The translations under genes and the position numbers were made by a program. From Caprella mutica (taxonomy: Eukaryota > Arthropoda > Malacostraca > Amphipoda > Caprellidae): a stretch of 64,000 bases of DNA. The stretch is taken from NCBI GenBank assembly GCA_947561585.1, contig CANNZV010000874.1, positions 248,001-312,000 of the forward strand. Reading direction: 5' to 3'. The notes beneath the pieces are model-generated. The model saw only the letters and a program-made list of their open reading frames with translations, was not told the origin of the DNA and did no database searches. Of the stretch, positions 24,234-35,665 are shown piece by piece; position 1 is the stretch's first letter; every line of letters begins with the position of its first letter.

Positions 24234-24938
24234 ATGTCTTCAAATAAGTTACAGGGGATTGTTCCCCTAGACGGAAATAATTACCCCACATGGAGGATAC
24301 AAATGAAGATGTATCTCTTACGAGAGAAACTGATGGATTTTGCTGATGGATCTAAACCAGTTCCAATTGATTCAGCTTCAACTGAGGTGAAGAATGCCTA
24401 TGCTAATAATTATAATAAGGCTCTGGCAGATATAGTACTATCTATTTCACCGGATCAATTGTACTTAGTTGGACAACCCACGGATCCACACGCTGTCTGG
24501 ACCACCCTTCAAGAAACGTTTCAGAAAAACACGTGGGCGAACAAATTTCGTCTGAAGAAAAAGCTCTACAATCTAAAATTGAAGTCTCCCGAACTACTCG
24601 ACTTTCATTTGAAAGAACTAACTGAAGTTTTTCAAGAGCTTGCCTTGTTAAATCAAGTGATCAGTGAAGAGGATAAAGTTATTTGTCTCCTTTCATCACT
24701 ACCAGAACCGTTTGAAGTGCTTGTCACCGCACTTGAAGCTCAGACAGACATCCCAAAATGGATTACCGTAGCTGACACACTCCGGAGAGAAGCTGAAAAG
24801 TTGAGTATTAAATCCAATAATGCATTGGCATTATCCAACACTCAGAATGATGCTGTAGTAAATAAACAGTCCATCATTTGCCATTTTTGCAACGGTATTC
24901 TCAAACTAACAGAACTCAAAACCAGCCAAATGGTGTAA
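24234..24938 (+). CDS. gag: Copia Gag, cut off in the zinc knuckle
   Basis: 234 codons from ATG. The N-terminus (MSSNKLQGIVPLDGNNYPTW) and the following region match the copia-type Gag (UBN2-like) pattern: Trp of the YPTW motif near residue 20, LYLVGQPTDPHAVWTTL around residue 75-92 and the RLKKKLYNLKL stretch near 105. Gag forms the particle shell. The usual CX2CX4HX4C knuckle begins (CHFC at about residue 217) but only the first two Cys are present. After that the frame runs through unrelated codons to a stop, so the deletion junction lies at about 24895-24935. Protease should follow and is missing. It is probably non-functional for RNA binding. Confidence 0.85.
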   Translation: MSSNKLQGIVPLDGNNYPTWRIQMKMYLLREKLMDFADGSKPVPIDSASTEVKNAYANNYNKALADIVLSISPDQLYLVGQPTDPHAVWTTLQETFQKNTWANKFRLKKKLYNLKLKSPELLDFHLKELTEVFQELALLNQVISEEDKVICLLSSLPEPFEVLVTALEAQTDIPKWITVADTLRREAEKLSIKSNNALALSNTQNDAVVNKQSIICHFCNGILKLTELKTSQMV

Positions 24939-26782
24939 ATGAATGTAACCTTTGATGAATCAATTTCATCTAAGATTGAGAGCCCTCATCTGAGTGAGAC
25001 TCCTACCTCTCCACTGGTGTTCCATTCAGAAGATTCAGAACCTGCTGGGCCTGAGAATCAAACTCCTGACGATAATCCTCCAATAATCCTCCCTGAGGCG
25101 CAACCTGTACCAGCTATCAGTCCTGATGAGGATCTTAGACGATCGTCTAGAATTCGAAGAGCTCCTATTAGATATGGTAGTTGGGAGTATGATCAGTTTG
25201 AGGAGGAGGAGGGTTTAGTAGTCAATGGGAATATCAATATCGAACCTAGGTCGGTATCTGAGGCTCTTAATAGCGGTTCTGAATCCTCTAATTGGAAACA
25301 TGCCATGGAGAGGGAATTAAATGCTTTTGAGAAACAGAAAGTTTTTGAACTCGTAAAACCTACCTCAGATTTAAACATAATTAAATCTAAATGGGTGTTC
25401 AAAAGAAAAAAGGGATCTGATGGTAGAGTGGTTTCATATGAAGCTAGATTAGTCGCTCAGGGTTTTTTACAGAGACCTGGAATCGACTATGATGAAATTT
25501 TTGCTCCTGTAGTGAGATTTGAATCGGTGCGAACCATGTTATCGTTAGCAGCTAACCAAAAATTATTTGTACATCACTTGGATGTCAATTCTGCTTTTTG
25601 AATGGGGATCTTAAAGAAAATGTTTATATTAGACAGCCTCCTGGCTATGCTATTCCAGGAAAAGAAGATTTAGTATGTAAACTTAATAAATCTATGTATG
25701 GATTAAAACAATCACCCAAATGTTGGAATGATGCGTTGGATGCATATCTTAAATCCTTAGGATTTATTCAGTCCTCTTGTGACTCATGTATATATGTTAA
25801 ATTAATCAATAACTCTCCATGCTTCATTTCTGTGTATGTAGATGATATTATTGTAGCATGTAAGAACTATGATGATCTGACTAAAATCAAGATTGACTTA
25901 AGTGCTAAATTTGAGATGAAAGACTTAGGAAAATTATCCTATTTCTTAGGCATAAAAGTCGTACAAGACGAAAATAAAATAGCCCTAAATCAATCTTCAT
26001 TCGTCAACGAGTTATTAGATAGATTTGAATTCAATAATTGCAAACCGGTTTCAACCCCTGCTGATGTTAATTCCCATTTGGAACCAACTACTGATGATTG
26101 TGAACTAGTAGATAAAAATAAATATCAGTCAGCTGTAGGTGCCTTACTGTATCTATCTACTAAAACTAGACCGGACATAACTTATGCAGTTGGAAATGTC
26201 TCTTAATTTTGTTCCAATCCAAACACTAAGCACTGATCTGCAATTAAGAGAATATTTAGATACCTAAAGGGCACACCTGATCTTGGCATTACATATGGTA
26301 ATGAAGATTCTGAGTTAATAGGTTATTCTGATGCCGACTGGGCAGGAAACAGAGTTGATAGGAAAAGTACTTCTGGCCAATGCTTTATGTTAAATGATTC
26401 CATTATTTCTTGGCGCTCTGTGAAACAGTCATGTGATGCTTTATCAACGGCTGAAGCTGAATATGTTTCCCTCTCTGGAGCCTCCCAAGAAGCTGTATTT
26501 CTAAATAAATTAGTATTAGATCTTAAAGTACCAAATAAGAATCCTATAGTTTTGTTTGAGGATAATCAGTCAGCTATTTGTATTGCTAAAAATGCTAAAA
26601 ATCATCCTAGATCGAAACACATTGATATTAAATTTCATTACATTAGAGATCTTGTTGCTTCAAACACAATTAAACTTGTGTATTGCCCCAGTGAAACTAT
26701 GCTTGCTGACATATTCACTAAACCTTTGCCTATTGATAGATTTACCAAATTAGTTGAATTAATAGGCATGAAAAATATATAA
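24939..26782 (+). pseudogene. pol: Copia Pol remnant: RT and RNase H, broken
   Basis: The first block (24939-25601) starts in the linker after integrase (MNVTFDES), has the acidic, Pro-rich segment with RRSSRIRRAPIRYG, then the RT start (WKHAMERELNAFEKQK, KSKWVFKRKKGSDG, YEARLVAQGF). It breaks at about 25598 in a T run, where a one-base shift carries the frame into 25598-26206. That second block holds the catalytic YVDDII motif and KSMYGLKQSPKCWN. A TAA at 26204 and a TGA at 26234 interrupt the same frame before RNase H (GYSDADWAG, STAEAEYVSLS, LFEDNQSAI, HIDIKFHYIRD) ends at 26782. It polymerised and processed element RNA in the ancestor and is inactive here. Confidence 0.9.
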
Positions 26783-26790
26783 TGTCGTGT

Positions 26791-26799
26791 GAGGAGGAG
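26791..26799 (+). promoter_or_regulatory. Copia polypurine tract
   Basis: GAGGAGGAG lies directly before the 3' LTR and is the expected plus-strand primer site. Confidence 0.8.
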
Positions 26800-27137
26800 T
26801 GTTGAAATTTTAGTTAAATGTATTACACACTCGTTATATGTTTAATATTAACTTCCTGTTAGACTAGCTCAGCTATATTAAATTATCTATTGTTTAAATA
26901 ACCATGTTTTATTTTTATGAGAAACGGACGTAAGGTCTAAAGTCTATTACATTTCCTGCGAGTGTTAAATAACACTGCATGTAGTTTCTGAAGGTAGTCT
27001 GTTTTTGCATTACTCAGAGAGAGATGTGATTCTCTCATCTCTCTAAATATTCTTCTCTCTGTATAACATATAAACTCTTTAAATAAACTCTATGTCTTAA
27101 CGTTGTTAACCCACTGTAATTTAACCTAATTCTAACA
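26800..27137 (+). repeat. Copia 3' LTR
   Basis: 338 bp, nearly identical to the 5' LTR. TTAAT follows at once as the target duplication. Confidence 0.95.
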
Positions 27138-28517
27138 TTAATTGCCTCGAAAATATATGTGTGATAATAAGAAAAGGTCTACAAAAACAACTGCGCTAAC
27201 ATTTTTTCGAGAATCGAAGCACATTTCGAGATATAGGAACATAATAATTGAGAAAAGATAGTCCACAATAGTTATCCTTTTTATGACGAAAGTGTCATGG
27301 TATACAGTGTCTAAAGGCATTCTGACTGGTCAGAGAAAACTGACTGAGATTTTTTTGAATAGTAATTCCATCTTAACTAGAAGTTCACAAGAAGTTCAAG
27401 TCTACCGGAAAAGGAAAGACCCCAGAAAACATCATCCAACTCTTTTGGATGCAGAACCCATCATCATATTACAACATGGTGGTGATGTCTTTAATATTAG
27501 GATTTTGATACATGGATCAGCTGAACGAATCTTGTAGAAACATAAATTCCACCCCTTTAAATAAATCAACATTGTCCTAGAACCTAACGCAAACTTCTAC
27601 AACAGAAGTATAGCCATGACAAGGTTCCAGACCTATCTTATTGAGTCATCGAAAACAATGACTGCTAAACTGTGATATTATTTAATTATTATGTAAAGTA
27701 AAATATAAACCAAATTTGTAACCAATATGAAAGAAGTTATTAAAATTTCAAATTAAAAACTTCCTTATTACTTATAAGTTATTAATTCTTTTTTAATTAT
27801 TTAAAGAAGGTTTGCTTCTTCTGAAAAAAAAAACTGAGACAATAGAACTTACTATACGAAAATAGTATGGTAACTTTTTTATGTTGTTACAACATATATA
27901 ACGTCATAGACAGAATCCATTGAAACTATACTAACCTTTATTTCAAATTGCTGTGGCTTGAGCATATGGATCTAGAATTATAATGAGATTAATTTTCTAA
28001 GTACCAATAAGGCTTATTTGAACTGTTTATCAACCTCTATATATAGTGTTCCATACTCTATTTAAGTAGCTATAAAATGATAAAGGACTTCCGATCGAAT
28101 TATAAATGAAGAACTCTAATGTGAAACTATTCAGTAAATTATATTTTACAAATTTATCAGAGATTTAAGGAAGGAAAGTTAGTCACTATATGCTATCTCA
28201 TATCTATATTGAAGCTATTTAATTGATTAGTAATTAGCTACCGATATATATAACAAAGTGGAAATGATTTGAATCGAGAGAAGCTAATCAATAACAGCTT
28301 ATACAACTAAACCTTAACAAATACATCCAAAGCTATACATAATGAATATAATGACTGGTAATATATTCCAGGAAATAAAAAAAAATAACATAATGTACTC
28401 TAGTATTATAAAACAAATTTCAAACTGAGAAATTATATCATATGGTACTAGCTTCTGTCATTCAATTTTTTTCAAATCAATTAGGAGAATACAATAATTT
28501 CAAGTGAATATCATATA
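27138..28517. other. AT-rich stretch without recognised gene
   Basis: A plus-strand frame at 27283-27537 (84 codons, with VYRKRKDPRKHHPTLLD and ILQHGGDVFNIRI) has some protein-like character, but I could not match it and it lacks clear splice or promoter context. A weak copy of the dispersed sequence from 21282 is at 28020-28115. Confidence 0.45.
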
Positions 28518-29917
28518 CAGAGTAGTGCGGAGAAAGTCCCCGATCATATTAAAATGTTAATTTAATGAGTTGTGATGGATGAAATAAACCCATTTAACAG
28601 TTCTACCAATTATTTTTCAATATGACCACCACTGGCGGCGATTACTCTCTCGAGTAATCTATATATAATAGTATTCCACTACATATTAGAACTAACTAAT
28701 CTTTTAGTAATTTTAAATCTCGGTTCAAAAAATACTTGATTTCTAATTATTGACAGTAATTGTTTCCATTATTATAAGCGTCTGACACTCGGAAGGTCTT
28801 TACTGCTACGGCATGGAACGTTTCTTGGGGAATTTTGGCCCATTGTCTCTCGAGGGACTTCTTCAGAGTTTCAGTACTATCATGAGCTGTAGCGCACGCT
28901 TCCTTCTCCAAGATGGACCACTCACAAAAGTCCATAGGGTTCAGGTCTGACGATGAAGGAGGTCACAATTCCTTCCTCCAGAAGGCAGGAAAGTGACGCT
29001 TCCACCAATCCTGAGTTTTGTTCGCTGTGTGCGAGGGTGCACGGTCCTGTTGAAATGTAAAAGGCATGTCCTTTAAGTGCTTCTTCATCTCGACTTGTCC
29101 TGGAGTCAAAATAACCTCGATATACGAGTTTGCGTTAACTTTAGCGCCTTCTTTGACAAAAATGAGAGGAGATCTCCAACTCTCAGAGATGGCAGCCAAA
29201 ACCATCACAGAGGCACGCTTTTGGCGACAGAAAACAGTCTTTACGGATGGAGGGATACTGTCAGCAATTTTTGCCAAAATTCTGTCGTTCTGGGAGTTGA
29301 ATTTGGCCTCCACAGTAAACATTTTCTCATCCGAAAAGACGATCTCACCAGCCTGCGTGCCATCTTTCATCGCATTCAAAAGAATCTTTGATCTGTCCAG
29401 CCTCTTCTGTTTCTGCAAGTCCGTGAGTTGTTGCATATTGGTCATTTTTAAGGGGAACAACTTGAGGTCTTCTTTGACGATAGTTCTCACACATTTTTCG
29501 TCGATATCCATACTCCTAGCCATATTTCTCATGCTTCGTTTGGGGTTCCTCCTTATCCGCTCCCTAATGGCTTTGATTTTGGTTGGAGTGCGTGCAGTGC
29601 GAGGTTGTCCACACCTGGGTCGATCACCTGTTGTCTCCAGTTCTTCGTAGCGTTTAACAGCATCCCAACAGTCGATTTAGGTGCTTTTAACAGCTGAACA
29701 ATCTCTGGGTTTGTCTTCCCCGCGCAGTGTAGCTGAATAATAGCCTCACGTTGACTCATTTTTACAAAAGACAATGTAAATTTATCAAAATTTAGACCTG
29801 GAACATTAAAGTATATGATTATAGGAAGAGAATGAGATATAAATGGATAAATTTAGTAAATAAATAACATCTTTAATTTAAAAGATAAAATTTGATCGGG
29901 ACCTTCTCCGCACCCTG
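28518..29917 (-). mobile_element. DD37D mariner-like transposon, 1.4 kb
   Basis: The ends are inverted repeats of about 28 bp: CAGAGTAGTGCGGAGAAAGT at the left, and on the opposite strand from the right CAGGGTGCGGAGAAGGTCCC. TA dinucleotides flank both ends (28516-28517 and 29918-29919), the hallmark target duplication of Tc1/mariner elements. A single transposase gene on the minus strand fills the interior. Length and layout are those of a complete element. Confidence 0.93.
28747..29774 (-). pseudogene. Mariner-like (DD37D) transposase with one shift and one stop
   Basis: The gene starts at ATG 29774 (MSFVKMSQREAIIQLHCAGK), with an N-terminal helix-turn-helix (LLKAPKSTVG). A one-base loss near 29670 moves the frame. 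A second helix-turn-helix (RRNPKRSMRNMARSMDID) follows, then the catalytic core: FSDEKMF at about 29330 and FQQDRAPSHTANKTQDWW. An in-frame TGA at 28963 stands where a Trp is usual, then SSDLNPMDF. Counting from the second Asp to the Asp of MDF gives 37 intervening positions, which places it in the DD37D (maT-like) group. It would cut and paste the element at TA sites. With only two lesions it is a fairly recent pseudogene. Plus-strand frames over this region are shadows. Confidence 0.92.
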
Positions 29918-30735
29918 TAGTACATAGTAACTTGTTAGTTCTTAAATTTTCTAAAACATTTAATATCATTTTTATTTAGCTAAATTTTGTCTTATAAATA
30001 AACAACGATATTGTACTGGCTTCAATCTTATTAACTTTAATGTGCATACTTTTTATTGAATAATATTGGACGTTCATTGGAAATTTTCATTTTTCATTCA
30101 GTCGCAAAATGGCACATTTTCTTTGGAAATTTAAGTGAATAACATTACAAACATTTCCCATTGAATTTAGCATCTCATTAAAGTAATAACTTTCCATTCA
30201 AAAAGAAATATTTCTTCGTCACTTTTGAAGCACTTCACATTCTCCAGCGTCAAAACCGTGAAGATTTTATTTTTCCTCAACCTTCTGCAGTTTTATTCAT
30301 GCTATAATGAGATTATTGCCCTAAGATGTCAGTAAGGTGTTCGTTGAAAAATTACAGACGGCAATTATAATATCTTATCAATCTGACAGATTGGTGGTTA
30401 TTATGGAATTTCTTCAACTTTAGAAAAAATAATTTTCCTTTTATAGGATATGTGAACGTTTATAAGCTTTATTAAGTTTTTTTTTTTGACATGGTTAATT
30501 GATTTGGAGTAGAGAAATGATCGTGAACATTTTTAGTTCGTGTTTGGTAATGGAGGCAGTAATTTGAAATGGTATCTGCAAGGTAACATTTCTTGTATCT
30601 TGTAATCATATACAAGATTATCAAGCACTAGCATTTAAATTCTATAGAGAAACAGTTACCTAATATTGACACAATCAAGGCAAATAACAAAAAAGTTTGG
30701 CCAAATTGGGTGAGCTAACTACCTCGCTCTGACGC
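29918..30735. other. AT-rich stretch, nothing recognised
   Basis: No reading frame, repeat boundary or motif that I can support. Confidence 0.5.
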
Positions 30736-31537
30736 TAAAGTGGCGTTTACACTATCAGTTTTGACTGTGAACGCACTTTCAATCACACCTCTCCACCCCA
30801 CCCCACTCGGCACTCTTGTAGTTTCGGTGACTGACGTTCAGACTATAAACAGTTGACAGTGTTGCTGAACAACACATATTGGCTTTAGTCACCAGAGTAA
30901 CCTTTATATTATATATTTAATATTTTTTATGTTGTATATTTGTTTATATTGTCTATATTTAAATGGCACTACAGCAAATTCATTTAGTTATCACAATGTA
31001 ACTTAATGAAATAGCTTATGTAAATTGAAATGATATTGATTATCAATGTCCATCTTAAAATTTGATTACAATATCAATAATTAAGAACAATTCAATGCGT
31101 TCCAGTTACATTGATATATATTAACTGAGAAATTAATGTGAAATGTTTCTCGTTCATCCTATTTTATTTAAATAAAAAAATCAATTCCATCTATCACTTT
31201 TAGCTATGATCTCTTGCGATGAATTTTTCAGTATTATTTATGTTAAAAAAACTATCATCAATAAATTGATACACATTGGTTCATCATATTTAAAATATGA
31301 AAAAAAAAGTCTAAATAAAATTAGGAATACTATCGCACACTACCTTTTTCATCATCGATCTGTGGTGTGTGACTGACAATCACTCAATTCGAGAACCTAT
31401 AGCTAGCATTGACAGATTCCATAGCGTGAATGACATGAAAAGAGCAAAAGAGAGTAGCTTTTGTGGTGGAGAGGGAGGGAATGTTGTGATTGACACTCGC
31501 CTCCACAGTCAAAACTGATAGTGTAAACCCACTTAAA
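30736..31537. mobile_element. MITE-like element with ~55-bp inverted ends
   Basis: TTTACACTATCAGTTTTGAC with its context (AAAGTGGCG before, TGTGAACGC...TCAATCACA after) is repeated in inverted orientation at about 31470-31537. The core 20 bases match perfectly and the rest at about 75%. The interior is AT-rich and non-coding. A possible imperfect 8-bp duplication (CGCTCTGA and CGCCTCTGA) lies outside the ends, so a hAT-like origin is conceivable but not shown. Confidence 0.65.
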
Positions 31538-33184
31538 ACGCCTCTGAAATCAGTAATTATTGGATAAACAGGTAGAAGCTTTTTTTACATTTACATTTTA
31601 TACACTATTTTGACATTGAACAAGAGATAACATATATTACGTAGAAATGAATTACTATCACAAAATTTAGAATTTAATCATTTATAACTAGTCGAAAAAA
31701 ATAATATTTTGGATTTGGAGAAATCTATTGATTAATTTAAAAAATAAAATACAGTGTTATTGTTGGTAAATCAGCTTTATTACCACTATCACATTATTTT
31801 TACCTTACAAAAGTGTCACAACTCATTAAATATCCAATAAATAAGTCCATGGTTCTAACATTTCAGTTGAATTCTCACACATTCATCAGGAGTGTATGCA
31901 ATAATTATGATTTTCAATTTTCAATTTCCATTGGAAGTTTAATAATAAGTTTATATTTAATAATACATGTTCCCATGTATTTTAATAGGTAAAACAAAAC
32001 TATCTTCAGTAAATTCCATTTAAAACATCACATCTCTATCTACAAGAACTAATCATAGAAGGAAAATGACACTCTCCTCCAATATGGTTTCCAAAGCTTA
32101 ACTTCGAGGCCATTCTTATGAACTCGTTATTATGTATGAGCAATTTATATCATTATGTAAATGGGCAATTCCGGTAACCCTCAGATTCTCAATAGTGTAA
32201 CTTTTGGCATTGCATTGAAATTCATAACAGTGATATTAGTGAACACAGAAATTCACATAATAATGTGAACAAGAGAGTACTTTGAAACTGTCTATAATTT
32301 AAAAGTCTTATTGAAGGATAAACTTAGAAAGTAAATTCTTGCATCGAATATTTTCATTTCAAAATATGCAAATCTGAAAAAATTATGAAGTATTGTTTTT
32401 CATGAAAAATATCGTTGTTTTCAAAAAATCTAGCAATAAGTTAAGTATTGTTTGCATTGTAAGCACATTCAAATTAGTGTCCTTAAATCATTTCTATACA
32501 AAGGTATAACAACATTACATACATACATTAGTATCCTCTATATAGATGTATAGTTAGGTTCTGTCTTCCAGACTTTTATTATATAATAACACAAATTGGT
32601 CTACTTGAAGAGTGCCCTATTCTTTCATGAGAAAGATACTTTCAGAAAATCTCATGAACAGAGAAAACTATCAAACGATAGTTCATTATGTTTGTTATTG
32701 TAATTCTTTTTCCTGATCCAATTCTTTTTATTTCGTAAAGTTATAAACATATTTTTCTTCAAATGGTAGAAAATGGAACTCTTTGCAGTAGCTTAAGAAT
32801 TTATAAAATTAACAAAATTTATTCAATAAATTGAAAATATCAAGACATATTAAAATAAAAAGTACTTAGTAAGGAATATTAATTAACTTGTAAACCTGTA
32901 CAGATTCGAAATAACAAGGAAAGAGAAGAAACTATTTTCTTGTATGCTATTTTCAATCGGTTTAAATAAAAAGTTTATACATTAATTTGATCGAAAATTC
33001 AGGTTATTTTTATTAATTTATAAATTAAAAAGTGACAGTTGAACACAGAATAATTTTTCTTTATTCGCATTCAAATATCATATATTTAAAATAATGAAGA
33101 ATATTATGTAATTAATAAATTTGTCATACAAAATATTTAGTCATAGTTTGAATATTCAAATAGATAATGTACACATACATTATA
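31538..33184. other. AT-rich stretch, nothing recognised
   Basis: No reading frame, repeat boundary or motif that I can support. Confidence 0.5.
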
Positions 33185-33374
33185 CAGTAGTGGAAAAAAA
33201 TATTATGGACTTTTCAAAATTGAAATTTTGTTCACAAAAAGGTTAATTAAACCAATTTCGTTGATTGCACATGATATATTTTAATACACTGATATAGTGA
33301 TACGTCTTGATTATTCATTAACACTTAGTTTGACAACATCTAGTATCCGTATTACTGCTTCAACGGTCGGTTCC

Positions 33375-33525
33375 CCATTTCCATCACTTTCTCCACATTC
33401 CCGTCCTTTTTTTTTAAATTCCCCATCACTTTTTTAAAAAATCCCCATCACTTTCTTCTCATTATCCATCACTTTCTCTTCAATTCCCCATCACTTTTCC
33501 CAATAACCCAATCACTTTGATTATT
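33375..33525 (+). repeat. ~22-bp tandem units in the inner arm
   Basis: Six or seven diverged copies of CCCCATCACTTTCTCTTCAA-type units. Complementary copies are at 33680-33745 and 35455-35505, so this arm can pair with either. Confidence 0.8.
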
Positions 33526-34394
33526 ATAGATTTTTTTCAAAATATAAATTTATTTTACAAAAAAGAATAATTAAACGACAGTGAAAAAATATGCAGGGAT
33601 GGAGGATTTTTTTTTTTTGCCTCCTCCCCATTCAAATTTAGGCAGTAATAAGCCTTAGAGTGAGAATTGAAATGATTTTGACTGTGATGGGGAAGAATTG
33701 GAGAGAAAGTGATGGAGAATGAGGAGAAACTGATGGGGATTTTTTTAAACATTAACCTTTTCATGTCTGAATTATGATCCAATGCAAAATAAAATTATTT
33801 TATGTTAAAAATAAGTTATTTAGGGTTCATATAGTACAAAAAGTGCAATAGTTTAAATTATTTTCTTAAATTAATTTTTTTAGAAAGTGTTGCCTAGTCT
33901 ACATCCGGCAGAAGTTAACCTATTTTACCTACTAATTTTGAACACTTTGTATATCTGTAAACTATTAGTCATTTTGGTACTGTTCATAATATGATTTTTT
34001 ATAAGTTGAATATGAATTTACATTGCATTTTGCACTATATATAAGTGAAACCTTGTATACAAAGATTGCTCTTATATTTAGTTTTGGAAAGGAATTGCAA
34101 ACTACTGAAACTAGCAATATTGCGAAATGAGCAGAATAAAGAGAGTGAAAGAGTTGTTTTCAGTTTTGTTTCAGTTTGTTTGATGTACTATGACATCAAT
34201 CAGAGAATCCTCAAGCATAACATTAAAATTTATGTTTGCCACTCTTCATTGTTGGTGTTGTTGTTTTCAAACTACCCCCACCTTGGAGACAGAGGAGAAC
34301 CTAATGCATGTGAGGGGTTGCTGCATGTGGGCCTGGATGAACACTATATCTCTCAGTAAGGCAATTACTTCTTGTGGGCGTCTCCATTGGTTAT

Positions 34395-34676
34395 TCAGTG
34401 AAATATTGTATTAGGTCCTGTGTTGGTGTAGTGTTGGTCATTGTGTGAGGATGTGGGAGATTGTCCCCGAATCTGCAGAGCAATAGGTACTAACACAGAT
34501 CCGAGTCCTTCCTCCCAATCCAATGCGTGAATGAAAGGAGAGGAGGGTACATGAAATTGAATACTAGTTTTGAATAAGATTTTTTCTTCAACATTATCAT
34601 ATAAGTCTTCATCATCATCACCACCATTAGATGAATCACCAGTGGAACTGGAACGCAGTACAATCTTTATAGCTTC
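34395..34676 (-). CDS. Acidic open frame inside the Tc1-like element, unknown
   Basis: On the minus strand, 93 sense codons run between an in-frame TAA and a TGA without a good ATG. The N-terminal part is strongly biased (RSSSTGDSSNGGDDDEDLYD), then VEEKILFKTSIQFHVPSSPF and HALDWEEGLGSV. The bias and GC-richer composition suggest real coding, perhaps an exon or a fragment of a captured or transposon gene. An acidic N-terminal region is common in piggyBac-type transposases, but no catalytic motif is present, so I do not assign it. Plus-strand frames at 34045-34414 overlap it and are likely shadows. Confidence 0.3.
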   Translation of the reverse strand, partial: EAIKIVLRSSSTGDSSNGGDDDEDLYDNVEEKILFKTSIQFHVPSSPFIHALDWEEGLGSVLVPIALQIRGQSPTSSHNDQHYTNTGPNTIFH

Positions 34677-35665
34677 TTATATTGTTGGAAAATCGCGAGT
34701 CTTGATAGTGTACTAACTGCCTATTATATTGTATTCAGTTAAGTGTGAGTGAACTATATTTCGGTTGCTCATATGACATGGTGGAACTTCAATATGAAAT
34801 ATTATCATTTATGGCAAATGTAACACAATCTTAAAACTATCTCTAATAACAATACTATATAATAAAACGTGTTGTTATGTTTATTAATATAAATCTATCC
34901 AACAGTTTGGTTAATGACATTATTCAAATAGCATAAACATCGTATTCATTTATTATTTACTAAATATACAAACAATTGCTAGTCCACAGTCAAGAAAAAC
35001 TTCTACTCTGCTTGGTCAGAATCATGTGACTTTCTGTCGGATGTAGAACATAGTCTAAAAGTTGTTTTTAGGCCCCTCCCATTTCATATAATTCATGCAT
35101 TAAACTTATATTTTTTTTTACATAACATCTTTCTAATACTATATGAGTTCATAATGCGCATGATTTAACCGATTTAAGAAAATAGAAATTATGAAAATTT
35201 GAGAAACAAATATACAAATAATGAAATCTCGCTCACCACAGTTGGAGAGCATTTTTTTACATCTTCCCTTTGTCGCTACCGTGAAGTTACTAACAAAAAC
35301 AAAAACTAAGGAACGAGAGTGCTGCGTTACAGCTAACAACTAGCTCTATGCAACTGTTAATCTAAAATATTTAAAATGCACTTATAAATATCCTAAAAGT
35401 CACTCTGAAGTTAGTGTAGACTATATAGTCTACATCAGTCCTTAAAGGTTAAGGGGCTTGTGGGGAAATGAGGGGAATGTGGAGAAAGTGATGAGGAATT
35501 AGGAACCGACCGTTGAAGCACTTCCGAAAGCTAAATGTTGCCAAACTAATTGTTAATGAAAGATCAAGATTTATCACTGTATCAGTGTAATAAAATAAAT
35601 CCATTTGCATTCAACGAAATTGGTTTAATTATCAGTTTTGTAAACAAGATTTCAATTTTTTCCTG

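Larger units (their letters stand above)
23392..27137 (+). mobile_element. Copia (Ty1/copia) retrotransposon, internally deleted
   Basis: Two 338-bp LTRs, each TGTTGAAA...TTCTAACA, bound a 3.7-kb element. The direct repeat TTAAT lies at both outer edges (23387-23391 and 27138-27142), a 5-bp target duplication. A primer-binding site follows the 5' LTR and a purine tract precedes the 3' LTR. Gag, then the post-integrase linker, reverse transcriptase and RNase H are present. The protease and integrase regions are absent, so the element is about 1.5-2 kb shorter than a complete one. The LTRs differ at about four positions, so the insertion is fairly recent. It could only have moved in trans if the deletion came before insertion. 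Confidence 0.97.
33185..35665. mobile_element. Tc1-like element with long inverted repeats, 2.5 kb
   Basis: The left end CAGTAGTGGAAAAAAATATT and the following ~170 bp (including TTAATTAAACCAATTTCGTT, then CACTGATATAGTGATA) recur in inverted orientation at about 35500-35665. TA flanks both ends. Further in, both arms continue with GCTTCAACGGTCGGTTCC (33357 and, inverted, ending 35519) and with ~22-bp tandem units of CCCCATCACTTTCTCC type. The left arm also has a nearby inverted block (33680-33745). Terminal sequence and TA flanks fit Tc1/mariner ends. The interior carries no recognisable transposase, only an acidic open frame on the minus strand. Confidence 0.8.

Noticed and set aside
29066..29650. 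Plus-strand frame of 194 codons
   Set aside because: Shadow of the minus-strand mariner transposase, which has clear catalytic motifs.
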